From the NCBI GenBank assembly GCA_963971575.1, contig OZ020611.1, forward strand, positions 205,448,743 to 205,512,742: a stretch of DNA of 64,000 bases, in the 5' to 3' direction. The notes beneath the pieces were generated by a model. The model saw only the letters and a list, made by a program, of their open reading frames with translations. It made no database searches and had not been told where the DNA came from. The translations under genes were made by a program, and so were the position numbers. Below are positions 24,009-35,247 of this stretch, piece after piece. How positions within the stretch are numbered: the stretch's first letter is position 1; each line of letters starts with the position of its first letter. This DNA is from Liopterus haemorrhoidalis (Eukaryota; Arthropoda; Insecta; Coleoptera; Dytiscidae).

Positions 24009-24578
24009 TAGACCGGGAGCCCATGACAGTTTTTGGTCTCCGATTTCATACAGCATGCCTTTTGGAGGAGAGAATATTTACTCTGTGACAACAAAAAAGG
24101 GATGGTACTAAGCCCCTGCACGCTTTCCGGTCATAGGGAAAATTGCATTTCCACTTAAACACAAAATTTTTGTGGGTTTCTCTGATTTAATATTGCTTGC
24201 CCTTTTGTCAAAAGAAAGTTATAACAAATTTAAAGTCTTTTAAATATATGCATGCGATTCGGAGGGTCCCAAAGGGCTCAAACGGTCATGTTATCTTGTA
24301 ATAAAAAAATATAATTTTCCGCGTTTTCATACAGCATGCCTATAATTAAAAGACTTTAAATTTGTTATAACTTTCTTTTGACAAAAGGGCAATCAATATT
24401 AAATCAGAGAAAAACACAAAAATTTTGTGCAAGTGGAAATGCAATTTTACCTATGACCAGAAAGCGTGCAGGGGTTTAGTACCATCCCTTTTTTGTTGTC
24501 ACATGGTAAATATTCTCTCCTCCAAAAGGCATGCTGTATGAAATCAGAGACCAAAAATGTCATGAGTTCCCGGTCTAT
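24009..24578. repeat. ~235-bp inverted repeat with 100-bp spacer
   Basis: The left arm 24009-24243 and right arm 24345-24578 are inverted copies: 'tttcatacagcatgcctttt' against its complement, 'acaaaaaagggatggtacta', and 'aaaagaaagttataacaaat' at the inner end. The spacer repeats 'ttttcatacagcatgcct' once more. Open frames on both strands here are mirror images and are not recognised proteins. Confidence 0.9.
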
Positions 24579-24589
24579 TATTATATTGA

Positions 24590-25140
24590 GGAAGCCTTTA
24601 ATCACCAGAACGACATGTTATATGCTACAAATTCACGAAAAGCTTTTGGAAAAGCGCCGACGATCCAGAGGGCCCATTACCCTGTTTCAGTTATGGTTTG
24701 ATGGGACGGAAGCTATGACGGTACCATTGAGCTTCATTTTTACGAGAAAGGGCTAAAAACGTTAGTCAAAGTCTACTAGAAATCAGTGCTAAAATCGATA
24801 GTTAAATAACTGAACATCTTTCTCTTAGCTGGTAACCCTTGGAGCTTCCAGCAAGATTCATCCAGCTCATATTGCGAAGGCTGCGCAGCAGTGACTTGTA
24901 AGCACGGTACTGGTCTTTATTACTGCTGCTCATTGGCCGCTTTGCAGCTCTGGTATCAATTGCCTGGACTATAAATTCAGGACATGGCTTGCAAGAAGGA
25001 ACACCCTAAATCGCTAGTCAAAAGCGCTCTCAGATGGAAGGCAGCGAAGAGTTTTTCTGTAGAAAACCTTTATAATTCTATTGACGTGTGGCCGCAGAGA
25101 CTTTAGCGTTCTGTAACGGCCAAAATTGGTAATTTTGTTT
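24590..25140 (+). pseudogene. Mariner-type transposase C-terminal relic
   Basis: The plus strand reads LFQLWFDGTEAMTVPLSFIF, the 'MVWAGVxxDGxTPLxFI' block after the first catalytic Asp. Then GNPWSFQQDSSS follows, with the second Asp in FQQDS; then a decayed LDYKF (third-Asp region, normally SPDLNPLDYKLW). Last is NSIDVWPQRL, the usual C-terminus IDAWPQRL. Several stops and frameshifts separate the pieces. It abuts the right arm of the inverted repeat at 24578, which may have replaced its N-terminal part. Confidence 0.8.
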
Positions 25141-25463
25141 CTTGTTTAAGATGCATGTATGTATCATGCACTAAAAGAAAAGTAAAATATATTTAAGCAT
25201 CTTGTTGAATTTCATTGAAACCAGTATTTATTGCAAGTAATTTAAATTGCACGAAAGTAACGTATAAAAATACTTTAAAACTTTAAACAAAATGTTAATA
25301 CTAATTTATTTCGGAAGTAACTAAATTAGTTTTAAATCTTTTAAGTAACAATGTCAATATATTTAAACGTCCGCGATTAGCGTTCAATAAAATAAGTTCG
25401 CGTATCCTAATGTATAGTAGCTATTAACGTAACCCATTCAAAGTTTAGTTATTTGTTTTACAG

Positions 25464-25519
25464 GCCAACAATTGGGCGTTTACAAGATTAACGGTGAGAA
25501 GTTAGAGCGGAAGTTTAAG
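25464..25519 (+). CDS. Putative 56-bp mini-exon, unknown gene
   Basis: The sequence is framed by a strong acceptor (ttatttgttttacag) and a consensus donor (GTGAGT). The open frame, entering in phase 2, reads QQLGVYKINGEKLERKFK with no stop and normal codon use, unlike the AT-rich surroundings. I do not recognise the protein. It lies on the strand opposite to the receptor gene. It could be an exon of a gene in the intron, an exon of a captured gene fragment, or chance. Confidence 0.4.
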
Positions 25520-25940
25520 GTGAGTTGACAATAATGATACGGTGAACCACGCTGAGTTTCGCTCTGCATTCCTAGCCAAGACATTCTTGGGATTTCACAA
25601 GGCGGTCATGAATGCCCTTAACTCTTACCACACGTATTCAGAATATTTAATTTTGTATCATTTAAAGTCTTAGACAAGTTTAAAATTGGCCGCAGGGTGA
25701 AAATGTTTGAGAACTTCAAGCATTAAAATTTGGAGACTGAGGTACTGGATAACAAAGGCAGAAATTTTTAATAATTTAATGACTGTGATAATAGGTCAGT
25801 GTTTTTCAACAATTTCGAGTTAGTTTCTTACACTATAATTATGTATACGAGTTGTGATTAAAAAGTTCGTTCAAATTTTTAATTTACAAAACAATATTTA
25901 TCTATTCCATTGTCGTAAAACGTCCTTTCATAGTTTTTAC

Positions 25941-26964
25941 GGTTTTGTAGGTATGACCAAAAAACCCTTATACCGTCATTTTGTCGTCTGTCTGTCAGTT
26001 CGGTAAAAATTGTAGCCAAACGGCTAAACCTAGAGAGTTGAAATTTGGCATGCTTATACAACTCTTTGACACTCACATAGGAAAAATACTAAAACATCTA
26101 AAAAATATATCCCCCTAAAAATATAAACAAACATGTGCTCATCGAAAATATTTTTTATAATTCTGAGTAGGGTATCAAATGAAAGCCCTTGGTACGTGGA
26201 TTAACGATCAAATTTTTATTTTTGCAAAATAAATTATTTTGAAGCGATTTTTGCCAAAATTGTGCAAAAAAATTTTTGTCCCACACCCTGAGCCCAGATG
26301 GTTTAAAGTAAAAATCTAAAAAAATTCTAAGTAATGTACATTGGTGTGAACCGGAATAGTACATCAGGAATTTTTGATCAGATTATGTTTTTGAAAAAAA
26401 AAACGCATTTTTTGTGATTTTTGGCTAATAATGTACACAAGTTATAGCTTTGTAACACGCTACACTGGAACGTGTATGCTGGTGTAGTGGTTTTTTGACG
26501 TTGGTTTTTCACCCAAGTAACTCGATCCGAAAGGGATCGAACCCTGCGAGAAGAGACAATATTATTTTTTGTATTTTTTTTTATTTTTATATTGTTTAAG
26601 TTATTTTTTCAAAATTCTAGTTATATTTTGGCAAATGTCGGTAAATTTAATAACCAGTGGGAAGTGTTGAAATTGTAATTTAATTCTGTTTGATGTATAC
26701 GAAATCAGAGGGCGGGGCTAATGATTTAAGCAACCAATAGAAGCCATAGGCGCAATTTTCAAAATCGTAATGAACCTTGCTATGTAAAAAAAATACTGCA
26801 CATATTTAGAAACCTAAATAATGGTATAGGCGTTCGAATTAAAATTAACAAAAAAAATATTTTAATATAAAATTTGTTTTCGCATCCCAAATAATCATCA
26901 TTCACTTACTAAATACCTGCAAAACCCTGAAATATGTGAAAATTCCCACTTCACATCAATTTTT
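25941..26964 (+). mobile_element. HINE-like repeat, copy 1
   Basis: The 5' subterminal repeat 'ggttttgtaggtat' is matched by 'atacctgcaaaaccctg' at 26914-26929, followed by the decayed 3' palindrome 'atgtgaaaattcccac' and 'cacatcaattttt'. A short GTCY run lies at 25987-25999. The interior ('gagttgaaatttggcatgc', 'ggtatcaaatgaaagccctt', 'ttcacaccaatgtacatt' type blocks) is shared with the copies at 39560, 45812, 51914, 57005 and 62031. The tRNA-like cassette is listed separately. No protein. Confidence 0.9.
26471..26570 (+). promoter_or_regulatory. tRNA-like Pol III cassette in HINE copy 1
   Basis: The A box TGGTGTAGTGG (26480-26490) and the B box GATCGAACC (26535-26543) both match the Pol III consensus exactly; a T6 run at 26565-26570 could terminate transcription. 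'AGGGATCGAACCCT' forms a T-arm-like stem. This copy carries the same B-arm as copy 6. Confidence 0.65.
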
Positions 26965-27714
26965 TCATCTTTGGGAAAAGAAAAAAAGTCACATGGGGCC
27001 ATATATGGTGAATAGGATGCTTGCGGAATCATATCGGTACTATTTTTGGACAGAAAATCTCGAACAAGCAATTAAGTATGAGGTAAACTTAAAAAGATTC
27101 TTTACTTCACAATTTGTGATTTGTAATTTGTGAAGTAAAGAATCTGTTAATACAGAGTAATTATATGTATATATAATTTTATTATTTAATATCTATATAC
27201 ATTTCATATTATATTTTGACATATACACTACTTCATATTTTTACATATCAATCTCAATAATATCTATATCCTAGCAACTGTTGATTGCTGATCTTATATG
27301 TTACATTTCCGTAGCAACAGAATCTTTTCAAGTTTACCTTATCCTAAGCTTCACGTTAACTCAACAATTCTGAATTCTGGATTCTGAAAGCTGGAGTTAA
27401 ATAACTCTCGCCATAATTACAATCAAATGTCAAATCGGTATTCTCAAATCTCAGAGTGACCTATCCACAGTTAATTCACGTAAACATTAATACGTTCTGC
27501 AGATCTTTGTACATGTTTTATATTTAGCAAATCAAATAAGAGTATTTCCAGCAATTGAATTAATTCAATCTGTCAATTTATTATTTTATATACAATATAG
27601 TTATTCCATACTTCTTTTATGATAATTAAGGATAATATAAAAATAAATTTTATTTATATAATTTATAACTGTATTAATTTATATAATTGCTGTCATATAT
27701 TTATACTCTATTGC
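26965..27714. other. No gene seen
   Basis: 'ttctttacttcacaatttgtgatttgtaatttgtgaagtaaagaa' (in parts, 27097-27141) is a perfect short hairpin. Nothing else is supported. Confidence 0.55.
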
Positions 27715-28300
27715 AGTGGTGTTCAACAGAAGACCTATAGTGTCAAGCCCAAAAATAATTTTTAAACGGCCTACACTAAATTTTTGCCTCCCCAATTTGA
27801 TATTTTTAAATTCTGCCCCACGCCATCACCAAGTGATATTCTGCCCTCTGGTGACTTTTTAAATTTCTGCACTCGATTCTTAAGTGATTTATTTTTAAGA
27901 TTTGTCATCTCTCCGGTTTTAGTGATATTTAGAATTTTTGTCCCCCCTTGCCCCTCACTTATTTTTACCTCCCCCATCCTCAAGTGATTTTATTTATGTA
28001 CTTCTGCTCTCCCTTAAAGTAATTTTTTGAATTATTGTTCCCCGTTGCCCGAACTTATTTTCGGAATTTTTACCTCCTTCATCCGAAGTGATTATTGTTT
28101 GTACTTCTGCTCTCCCTTAAAATTATTTTTAGAATTTTTGCTCCCACTACCCCCAGCTTATTTTATAAATTTTTACCTTCTCCGCCCTCACAATTTTTTT
28201 TGTACTTCTGCCCATCTTTCAAGTTATTTTTAGAAAAGGTTGCCCCTCGCCCTCTTTTGGTATTACTGATTTTTTACCCCCTCAAGATTGATGTAATTTT
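27715..28300 (+). repeat. Degenerate pyrimidine-rich tandem repeat
   Basis: Starting after a hAT-like 'cagtggtgttcaac' (27716), roughly ten imprecise units alternate 'tttttgcyccccc' with 'aagtgattttatt' blocks. The FxPLPPxxF-type open frames are products of this composition. The other hAT end was not found. Confidence 0.6.
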
Positions 28301-28514
28301 AATAATATTATAACTTCGAATCTAGAATTTTAGAGGTTAGAATATGTTAATGTTAGTACAAGCTATCTCTCAACGCTGCGATTCATCTGGCGTTATGTCA
28401 CTCCAACTTTCAGCGTTAACGTGCACGGAAACTTTCGTTCAGAATCGCAATTAGACAAAAACCCCTGTGACCTAACGTTAACCCTTGTTGTGACTTAACG
28501 CAAACTTTCAGAAT

Positions 28515-29293
28515 CCCACTGAATATTTAATTAAGTATGAGCTGGTGCGTTACCATGGTGCAATATCCAAATCCTTCTATAAGTCTTGCCGTTTTCTGCG
28601 AATTTATTTACGCAGCCGACGCTATAAGCTCAAATAGTATTTTTTAGTAACTGTAATACCTTGCGGTAAAAATGTATGTTACACAATACCATTATAATTG
28701 AAAAAAACAGTGAGAAGAACTTTAACATTCGAGCGAACTTGGCGTGCTTTTTTGGATCTTGGTTCATTTAGAATTGAGATGATTGAGCCTAGATTTCGAC
28801 GTTTTAACCGTAAACCCACGTCTTGTCACTGGTTATGATGCGCTGGAGCAATGTTGAGTCATTGCTGACCTCATCAATTATTTCCTGAGCGACTTCTTTA
28901 GACACATATTTTGTTCAAAATTTAACAATATCGGAACAAATTTTGTTGCCGCTCGCCTTATGCCCAAAACATTAGTGAAAATTTCTTCGCATGGACCATA
29001 CGATATACCAACTTCTTCAGCAACCTCTCTAATAGTAATTCGACGGTTATCAATAACTTTCTTCTTATCTTCTTTCCCGTTTTTTTTTTTTCGGTGATTG
29101 AAGTGTTGGGTCTCCCAACTCTATCATCATCTTCAACTGATTCTCAACCATCTTAAAAGCATTTATACTATTTGTAAATCATTCGTTAAATCATATTCGA
29201 CTCACCAAATGACTTCTGCTAGGTTTTCACTACTTTACAGCACTTGATTTAATGTTTTACGCAAAATTTAATGAATATTCTTTGATCTTTCAT
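28515..29293 (-). pseudogene. Mariner transposase, N-terminal two thirds, decayed
   Basis: From ATG 29293 the frame reads QRIFIKFCVKH (N-terminus), DGRESVEDDDRVGRPN (with Arg codons turned to stops), IDNRRITIREVAEEVGISYG (second helix-turn-helix), IFTNVLGIRRAATKFVP, ITSDKTWVYG (normally ITGDETWVYG, first catalytic Asp kept), ARQVRSNVKVLLTVFF, FLPQGITVTKKYYLSL and WILHHGNAPAHT, where the second catalytic Asp (HHDNA) is Gly. The match stops at about 28515 before the third Asp. There are at least six in-frame stops. It resembles the mariner at 41316 in its N-terminus but is a different copy lineage. Confidence 0.88.
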
Positions 29294-29509
29294 TGTTAAA
29301 AATAAAAAATCGCCGAATATGCAGAAACATAACCTCTTTAATTAGCTATCAAATCTAAAATACACATCCAATATGGCTGCTAATTGAGACAGTCAACAAT
29401 TATTATTAGACAGGTTAACCAACATGACAACAAAAAAGAGTATCAATTCGTCAACTGTAGCGTGGGAATTTAGAAATCACATCTCGTAAAAACAATCCCG
29501 GCGAGATAT

Positions 29510-30200
29510 TATATCATTAAAAGAAATACTTCGGATTTCACTAACTACGGTGCCATTAAATCATTGTACTCAGCACTAGTCAGGAGTCACCTCGAGTATG
29601 CAAGTGTGGTGTGGAGTCCGTATCAGTCCACATACTCCAACCGATTAGAACATGTACAGGACAGGTTTATTAAGTACCTACTGTACAAATCGTACATTAA
29701 TTACACTTTGCTGTCTCGAGATCAACGGAGAAAATTAGTCGGTATGGAGTCACTTCGAATGAGGCGGGATATGGGCGGGTTATGCTTGCTCCATAAACTC
29801 GTTAATGGAGTTATTTCTTCACCGCAACTTTTAGAAAGAATAAAAATAAGGGTACCTATTCGTTCGACGAGGACAAATGACACCTTCATAGTATCCCGGC
29901 ACAGAACCTGCTACGGAAGTGATGTCACCATTGACAAGATCTGCCATCTATACAATTCCGTCTGCTGCAGTATTCATAACCCAGCAGATATTTTTTGCTC
30001 CACACTAGTCGAATTTAAAAGAAGCATTTTTAATACCCTTAGTCAGGATGAAGTAATTTATTGATGTATTAATTGTACTTAAATTTTACTATTTCTTCAT
30101 TTATTTGTGAAATTATTATGTATGAACATGTTTTGTTATGTATTATTTAGGATTGAACCTGTAAATACAAATTACTTAAATAAATAAATAAATAAATAAG
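29510..30200 (+). pseudogene. Non-LTR retrotransposon RT C-terminus, 5'-truncated
   Basis: From about 29515 the frame reads NYGAIKSLYSALVRSHLEYA, VVWSPYQSTYSNRLEHVQDR, then SLRMRRDMGGLCLLHKLVNG and a stop at 30062-30064. This is the thumb/C-terminal part of a Jockey-superfamily-like reverse transcriptase, downstream of the catalytic motif. The 3' untranslated region ends in (AAATA)n/(TAAA)n around 30177-30199, a typical LINE tail. The last 166 codons are open, so this insertion is younger than most others here. Confidence 0.85.
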
Positions 30201-30339
30201 TTTGGACGCAAGTTAAAATAAAAATTACAATATATTCTATTAAAATCCTTGCTGTAATGAATGTAGCTACTAATTAAATACATTTTTAAGTATCTAGGTA
30301 GAAATAAAATACATATTAGTACATTAACAAAGAAGTTAG

Positions 30340-30960
30340 ACGAAAAGGTAGAAACGATTAAAGAAAATGGCTATACGAGTTACGAGACCAAGCACAAATG
30401 ACGGCAGAAACCCATAATCTCCACAGGACGCCCATAATATGTGAATGCGAAACATTACCTCATAATTGGGATACAGGGTTAATTATAATACTACAAAAAA
30501 AGGAGACCTGAAAACAACGATAAGTGGAGAAGCCCAACCCTTTAAAATTGTTCCACTAAGGTTTTTGCACAGCTCTTATATTATACTCTTTCTACCCATA
30601 CTCGACTCGACACTACGACAAGAACAAGCTGGTTTGAGACCAAGGAGGTCTTGCATAGAACAATCTATATAATGGCAAACTTAAATTTATACTGTCTTTA
30701 TTGATTTCAAGAGAGCCTTTGACAGTTTATGCCACAACGCTCGTTAATACCAATAAAGGCGTCCCTGACAAAATAATCAATCTAATTAAATTACTCTATA
30801 ATAACGCAAATTGCAAGGTATCTACTATACAGGCGACAAGCGAACGAAAACTTCCAGTTACTTTCAGGGGTCAAACAAGGCTGCGAATTTTCCTCACTAC
30901 TATTTAGCGTAGTATTAGATTACGTCCTGACGTCAGTTAATACTTCCGCCAATGGTACAG
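30340..30960 (+). pseudogene. LINE reverse transcriptase, palm domain relic
   Basis: Three frames together give KKGDLKTTISGE (normally PKKGD...WRGI), LRQEQAGLRPRRSCIEQSI (RT motif EQAGFRxGRS), VFIDFKRAFDSL (motif A with the first catalytic Asp) and SGVKQGCEFSSLLF (motif B, GVxQGCxLSPLLF). Frameshifts separate them and the YxDD motif is not reached. The style is that of RTE/CR1-related LINEs; the clade is uncertain. Confidence 0.8.
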
Positions 30961-31349
30961 TGCGGGACTTTACTTTGGGATATTAGTTTACTTTTGCACA
31001 CATACACCGATATAAAGAACATGCTACAGTACAAAATAAAACTGCGCATTTTTAATACGAACGTGAAATCCGTACTTCACGTATACGAAGCAATAGTTTT
31101 TGTATAGCAGCTCCATCATGAAGATGTTGTTTCTTCCTATCGTTTTACAGTACTCACAGAAATTTTTCATTCTCGGTGATAATTAAATTTTGAAGCGATT
31201 ACTGATTTTTAGTTGTCCATTGGCGTTTTAAGCGATGGTTTAAGGTTAATAATAATATTTATGGGATAATTTAGTTGTTAATCTTTCATTATACAGTATT
31301 TACTATGATGCATGATAGTGTAATATTGAACATAAATTTAAGTACTTAC

Positions 31350-31476
31350 CGGATTTTGTTTTATAACTTCTGTATCAGCAACGACGTGCTTGTACCACAC
31401 CAGCCACATTATGTTGTTAAGAGCAAACGAGATGAACAGATGCATGTGAATTCGTATTCTTGTACATTTTAAAGAC
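31350..31476 (-). CDS. Dh31-R: Class B GPCR exon, TM2 (DH31/calcitonin-receptor-like)
   Basis: This 127-bp exon is flanked by acceptor ttttttgcag and donor GTAAGT. Taking two bases (AG) from the TM1 exon, it reads RSLKCTRIRIHMHLF, ISFALNNIMWLVWYKHVV and ends VIKQNP at phase 0. These are hallmarks of class B receptors: the basic first intracellular loop, the IHxxLF start of TM2, and NNxxWLxWY at its end. Joining NP to VWC of the exon at 1867 gives the expected first extracellular loop. The exon lies between two LINE relics that stop 390 bp before and start 250 bp after it. The assignment to the calcitonin/DH31 group is from family memory; class B membership is very secure. Confidence 0.93.
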
Positions 31477-31725
31477 CTGCAAAAAATAAAGTTAATGAAG
31501 TCTTATCGAAACTTTAAAATAATTGATGGGAAGTGAGAATTTTCGCACTTTTCAGGGTTTCGTAGTAAGTGAAATAGGTCAACTGAAGACTCGAATTCTC
31601 AACTTCTCAACTGCGAGTCAACTGAAGACTTAACTCGAAGACTGTCTTTATTGTTTTAAATTAATCTAGTTCTGAAATCTAGGAAACTTTTTATTTTATT
31701 CCTTATGTCCCGCATTATATTTAAA

Positions 31726-32620
31726 ATTATCGAGATATGGGGCTGGAGAGAACAAGAAAGGGTAGAAAGAGTACAATATAAATATCTACGATGATTACTC
31801 AGCATAAATAAAGTAACACTCATCTACATCTTACTGGAAGAAACGAAGAGGTTCAAAGTGTCCATAGAAGCTGGAAGAAGAGTTGTCAGCTATGAAGAAA
31901 AGATATGACTGACTCCTTGGAAGGATCTTGCATTCGATAGCTGGCAAGAAATACAAAGAAAAGAAGTTAGAAGGAAAAAACAAATAGGAACGAAACGCGC
32001 GAGTTTCTACGAAACGAAGGGCTGCTCGCTGATGGAAATGGAAAATAGACGAAGACAAGGATACAGCATGCTGGAGGAAATAACTTTAAGGCAAACAGAT
32101 ATCCAAATACAGACCAGAAGGGAACTAATCCACAACTCCAATTAGAATAAAAGGTACAAGTTTTTAGTATCCATGGAATCGGCAGAATACCTAATGAAAA
32201 ATGACAAAAATACAAAGATGATAGCTAGGTATAGAGTAGGAAATGAAGAAAATGGAAGTATATACTGGAAACAAGAGCATGAGAAAAAGTGCAGAATATA
32301 TGAAAGAAGAGAAGTAACATTGGAACATCTGCCAAGAGACTGCACAGAGGAGTTAAGGATCTCCAAATCAGCTGTTCAGATACTCAGTGATTTAAGACCC
32401 GACATAAGATGGATGGAACTGGTGAAGAAGAAAAGAGGAGAAAAAACTTAAAATAGAATTATCTTTTTGTTGTGTATTGTTATATATTTATGTTATATGG
32501 TAGAATTAATGATAATTTGTTTTTTTTCTTTTTCAAAAAGTTATTCGTAAAACATGAAATGTGAAATAGTTTATGTAGATTTTAATCCGAAAGGAAAAAA
32601 AATAAATAAAATAAAAAAAC
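31726..32620 (+). pseudogene. LINE ORF2 C-terminus with zinc-knuckle region
   Basis: Over several frames it reads GQERVERVQYKYLR-like sequence, SMEMENRRRQGYSMLEE, then the open frame 32173-32451: MESAEYLMKN, MIARYRVGNEENGSIYWKQE, KKCRIYERREVTLEHLPRDC. This matches the end of a LINE family common in ants and wasps, where CRICxxExETxEHxxxxC forms a zinc knuckle. Here one Cys is Tyr. Stops interrupt the first half. The 3' end 'tccgaaaggaaaaaaaataa' (32586-32605) and the following A-rich tail fit that family. Confidence 0.8.
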
Positions 32621-32737
32621 ATTACTACTTACTATATTTAAAAATATCAAGAATCATGAGTGTACTACTAGACTTCACAAAAAAACAACTTTCATCTGAT
32701 TAGTCGAAAAAAAAAAAAATAAATAAATAAATAAAAT

Positions 32738-33140
32738 TCATGTGAAGTGTGAATGCTCACATATCTCTGGGTTTTGTAGATATTTAGTAAGTAATAACAA
32801 ACTGGGGTAGGTACATATTAAAAATAATATAATTCGATAAATTTGTAAAGAATATGCCCCGTGCTTCCATCAAGAGAAAACAGCACTAATTGAGATCCGT
32901 TTTTATCAAGATTCAGCTATAGCTATCCACTTCTAGTTAGTCAGATAAATATTGTAAGCACGGTGTTGTAAAAACTTTGATACCTTTCGAATTAATTATT
33001 AGATATAAATTCCTGTAGCACTGGGGGCAAGGGATTATTTAGCATATTTTTGGCAAAAATCGTTCATTTGGATACAATTTCTACCAAACAGACTGACAGG
33101 CACATGAATGACGTTTTTTTGGTCATGCCTACCAAACTCT
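32738..33140 (-). mobile_element. HINE-like repeat, short diverged copy
   Basis: Reversed ends are recognisable: 'catgtgaagtgtgaatgctc' and 'gggttttgtagatatttagtaagt' at the left, 'gttcatttggatacaatttc', 'cagactgacag' and 'ttttttggtcatgcctacca' at the right. At about 400 bp it is less than half the length of the main copies, and I see no tRNA-like cassette. Confidence 0.65.
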
Positions 33141-33253
33141 AAAAAAAGATAATTATGTTTTCGAACAATACAAAGGTTCAATAACTTTTGGAATAATAAT
33201 ATGAATAAGAAATACCGATCGTACTATTCCAGTTCACATAAGTTTGTAATCTA

Positions 33254-33857
33254 ATACCCTTTTCACATTAGAACTTTAAGACGAGAGAACTTAAAGTTCA
33301 CCGATGTTTAACATCGGTATGCTTTCACACTTGATGTTTAAATCTCTGGTGCTGTCATCAGCTACAGTAATTTTGTCCTTAAGTTACCGTCAGGAAATTA
33401 CCAGTTTTGAACTGTCTGCGCAGACGCACATTTTGAATTATTATAAACAAATATGGATATTTCATTTCATTCAACAATAAAGACTCTACAATAAAGAATA
33501 TATTACACCTGTATTAACATGTAAGTCGATCCATTTTATCTCAATTATTGTAGCTCTGTAGTTTATTAAATACATTATTAAAATAAATAATTTTATTATA
33601 ACAATAAGTATAAACTTCTTATAACGTCGATATAATACAGTATTCTTGTTTATGATAATACAAAATGTTGACAGCACAAATTCAAAGAGTATTTTTTTAT
33701 AATAGTAATTATGTTGGTAATGCGGACGATGTTTGAGACGTAGATCTCTGTCTTAAACATCGCTTGTATTTAAACGAGGTCATACGTTTTCACATTAGCG
33801 TTTAAAGACACATTCACTTTAACATCCGATCTTAAAGTTCAAGTGTGAAAAGGGTAT
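33254..33857. mobile_element. MITE with 'atacccttttcaca' TIRs
   Basis: The left 'atacccttttcacattagaa' and right complement 'aagtgtgaaaagggtat' lie next to TA on both sides. Inner inverted pieces 'cttaaagttca' also match. No coding sequence. Confidence 0.85.
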
Positions 33858-34038
33858 TATGTATATTCTTGAAAATTTTTGACAAAAATCGTTTAAACAA
33901 TAATATTTTTAAAAATTGTTTTTTAATAAACAGTTAATTTTAACTATAATACTGTTTTTCCAAAAGTCGGTTTTCCTTACGTTTTACGGATTGTTTCAAC
34001 TAGTTAACAAGAGAATAGTCGCTAAGGATCGCCTAGAT

Positions 34039-34372
34039 CAGTGTTTTACAACCGCCGGTCCGTGAGATTTTTTTGCCGGTCCGCGAGATTATTTTTTACT
34101 ATGCAACTATTCGCCTAATAAGTTATAACCCACTTAATTTTGAGATGAAAATCTTGGTCTTTAATCTGTTAATTGCTTAAGTAATAATTTGTTTCTTTTT
34201 TCACTAATTATGTGTGATTTTATATTTGCTGTTTTGTTTTGTGTGTTTGTAATCAGTGCAATAAAAAATATAAAACTTTTGCGATACATATTACTTTCTA
34301 AAATTGCCGGTCCGCGAATTTTTGGAGGAAGTCACTTGCTGGAACGGCATGAAAAAAGGTTGGAAAACGCTG
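34039..34372. mobile_element. hAT MITE
   Basis: The ends CAGTGTTTTACAACC and the complement GGTTGGAAAACGCTG are flanked by a perfect 8-bp duplication GCCTAGAT (34031-34038, 34373-34380). Blocks of 'gccggtccgcga' occur at both ends. No transposase. Confidence 0.96.
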
Positions 34373-34380
34373 GCCTAGAT

Positions 34381-34677
34381 CATGGGTAGGTATTATTTTT
34401 GAGGACGCGGGCTGTATTCAATTATTTGTCTTTTATTTTAACGTCCAGGGCCACATTCATTAATATTTTTTTTAGCGGGCTGTATTTCTTTTTTAATTTC
34501 TATTTTTTTACGATATTAAGTTTTTGTTTACACGTATTTACGTCGGCTTAAATACGCCTAGTGTTTAAGAATCCTAAAGCAGCGAGGCACTAATGTGTTT
34601 GCTACAGTGGATAAAAAAAGTAAATACTATATTGTCTTATTGGTGGGCCGCATTCGTCCCACGGGCCCCGACCCTTG
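34381..34677. mobile_element. Decayed hAT-like MITE
   Basis: It starts 'catgggtaggta' directly after the previous element and ends 'gggccccgacccttg'. Blocks 'gcgggctgtatt' and 'ggtgggccgcattcg' are typical of 'gggcc' hAT ends. The flanking 8-mers match only partly, so the limits are approximate. Confidence 0.5.
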
Positions 34678-34682
34678 GCTTA

Positions 34683-35244
34683 AGGTACCTACAGACGGTG
34701 TGCCAGCGTTCGCCAGCTTCTAATTCTGACGTTGGCCGTAACATGTAGCGCTGGTGGACACTTGTACTTGTGTACCCTACAGACGAAGCGTCCGTGCTGG
34801 CCAAGTATAAAAATAGCGAACATGGGCCAGCGCTAGTAAAATGGCGCCTGACAGTGAAAGTGAGGTTATGGTCGCAGCTTCGACCTTGCTTTTGTTATTT
34901 AAATTAGATTAAAAGTACAAAAAATTACTTTTTACTTTAAGTAGACTTCATAATTACGCAAAAATGGTTATAATTTTCACTCTGAGCACAACACTCGCGA
35001 CTGATGTGATGACAAGTGCGTGCGCGTCGTGTGTACGGTGCTAACATGCATGCACAAGTCTGCACCGATGTTGGTCAAACTCCTTTGACTTGTGATAGAA
35101 TACCGCCTCGGAAGCGAACACCGGCCAGCGGCAAGCCCAGCCTACGTTGGCTGTGACTTGTGACTTGTTTCCCCTTCACACGATCCGCGGAGCTAGACAA
35201 GTATAAATATTGGCCGTGACTTGCCACGCCGTCTGTAGGCACCT
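34683..35244. mobile_element. PIF/Harbinger-type MITE
   Basis: The TIR 'aggtacctacagacggtgtg' and the complement 'cgccgtctgtaggcacct' are flanked by the 3-bp duplication TTA (34680-34682, 35245-35247), the target type of PIF/Harbinger. It is 562 bp with no transposase. Confidence 0.85.
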
Positions 35245-35247
35245 TTA

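Larger units (their letters stand above)
1868..31349 (-). other. 29.5-kb intron of the class B GPCR gene
   Basis: This intron joins the TM2 exon (donor GTAAGT at 31344-31349) to the TM3-TM4 exon (acceptor at 1868-1869). Both sides are phase 0. It is filled with the transposable elements annotated separately. I found no further receptor exon inside it and none is needed, since TM2 runs directly into the loop before TM3. Confidence 0.8.
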
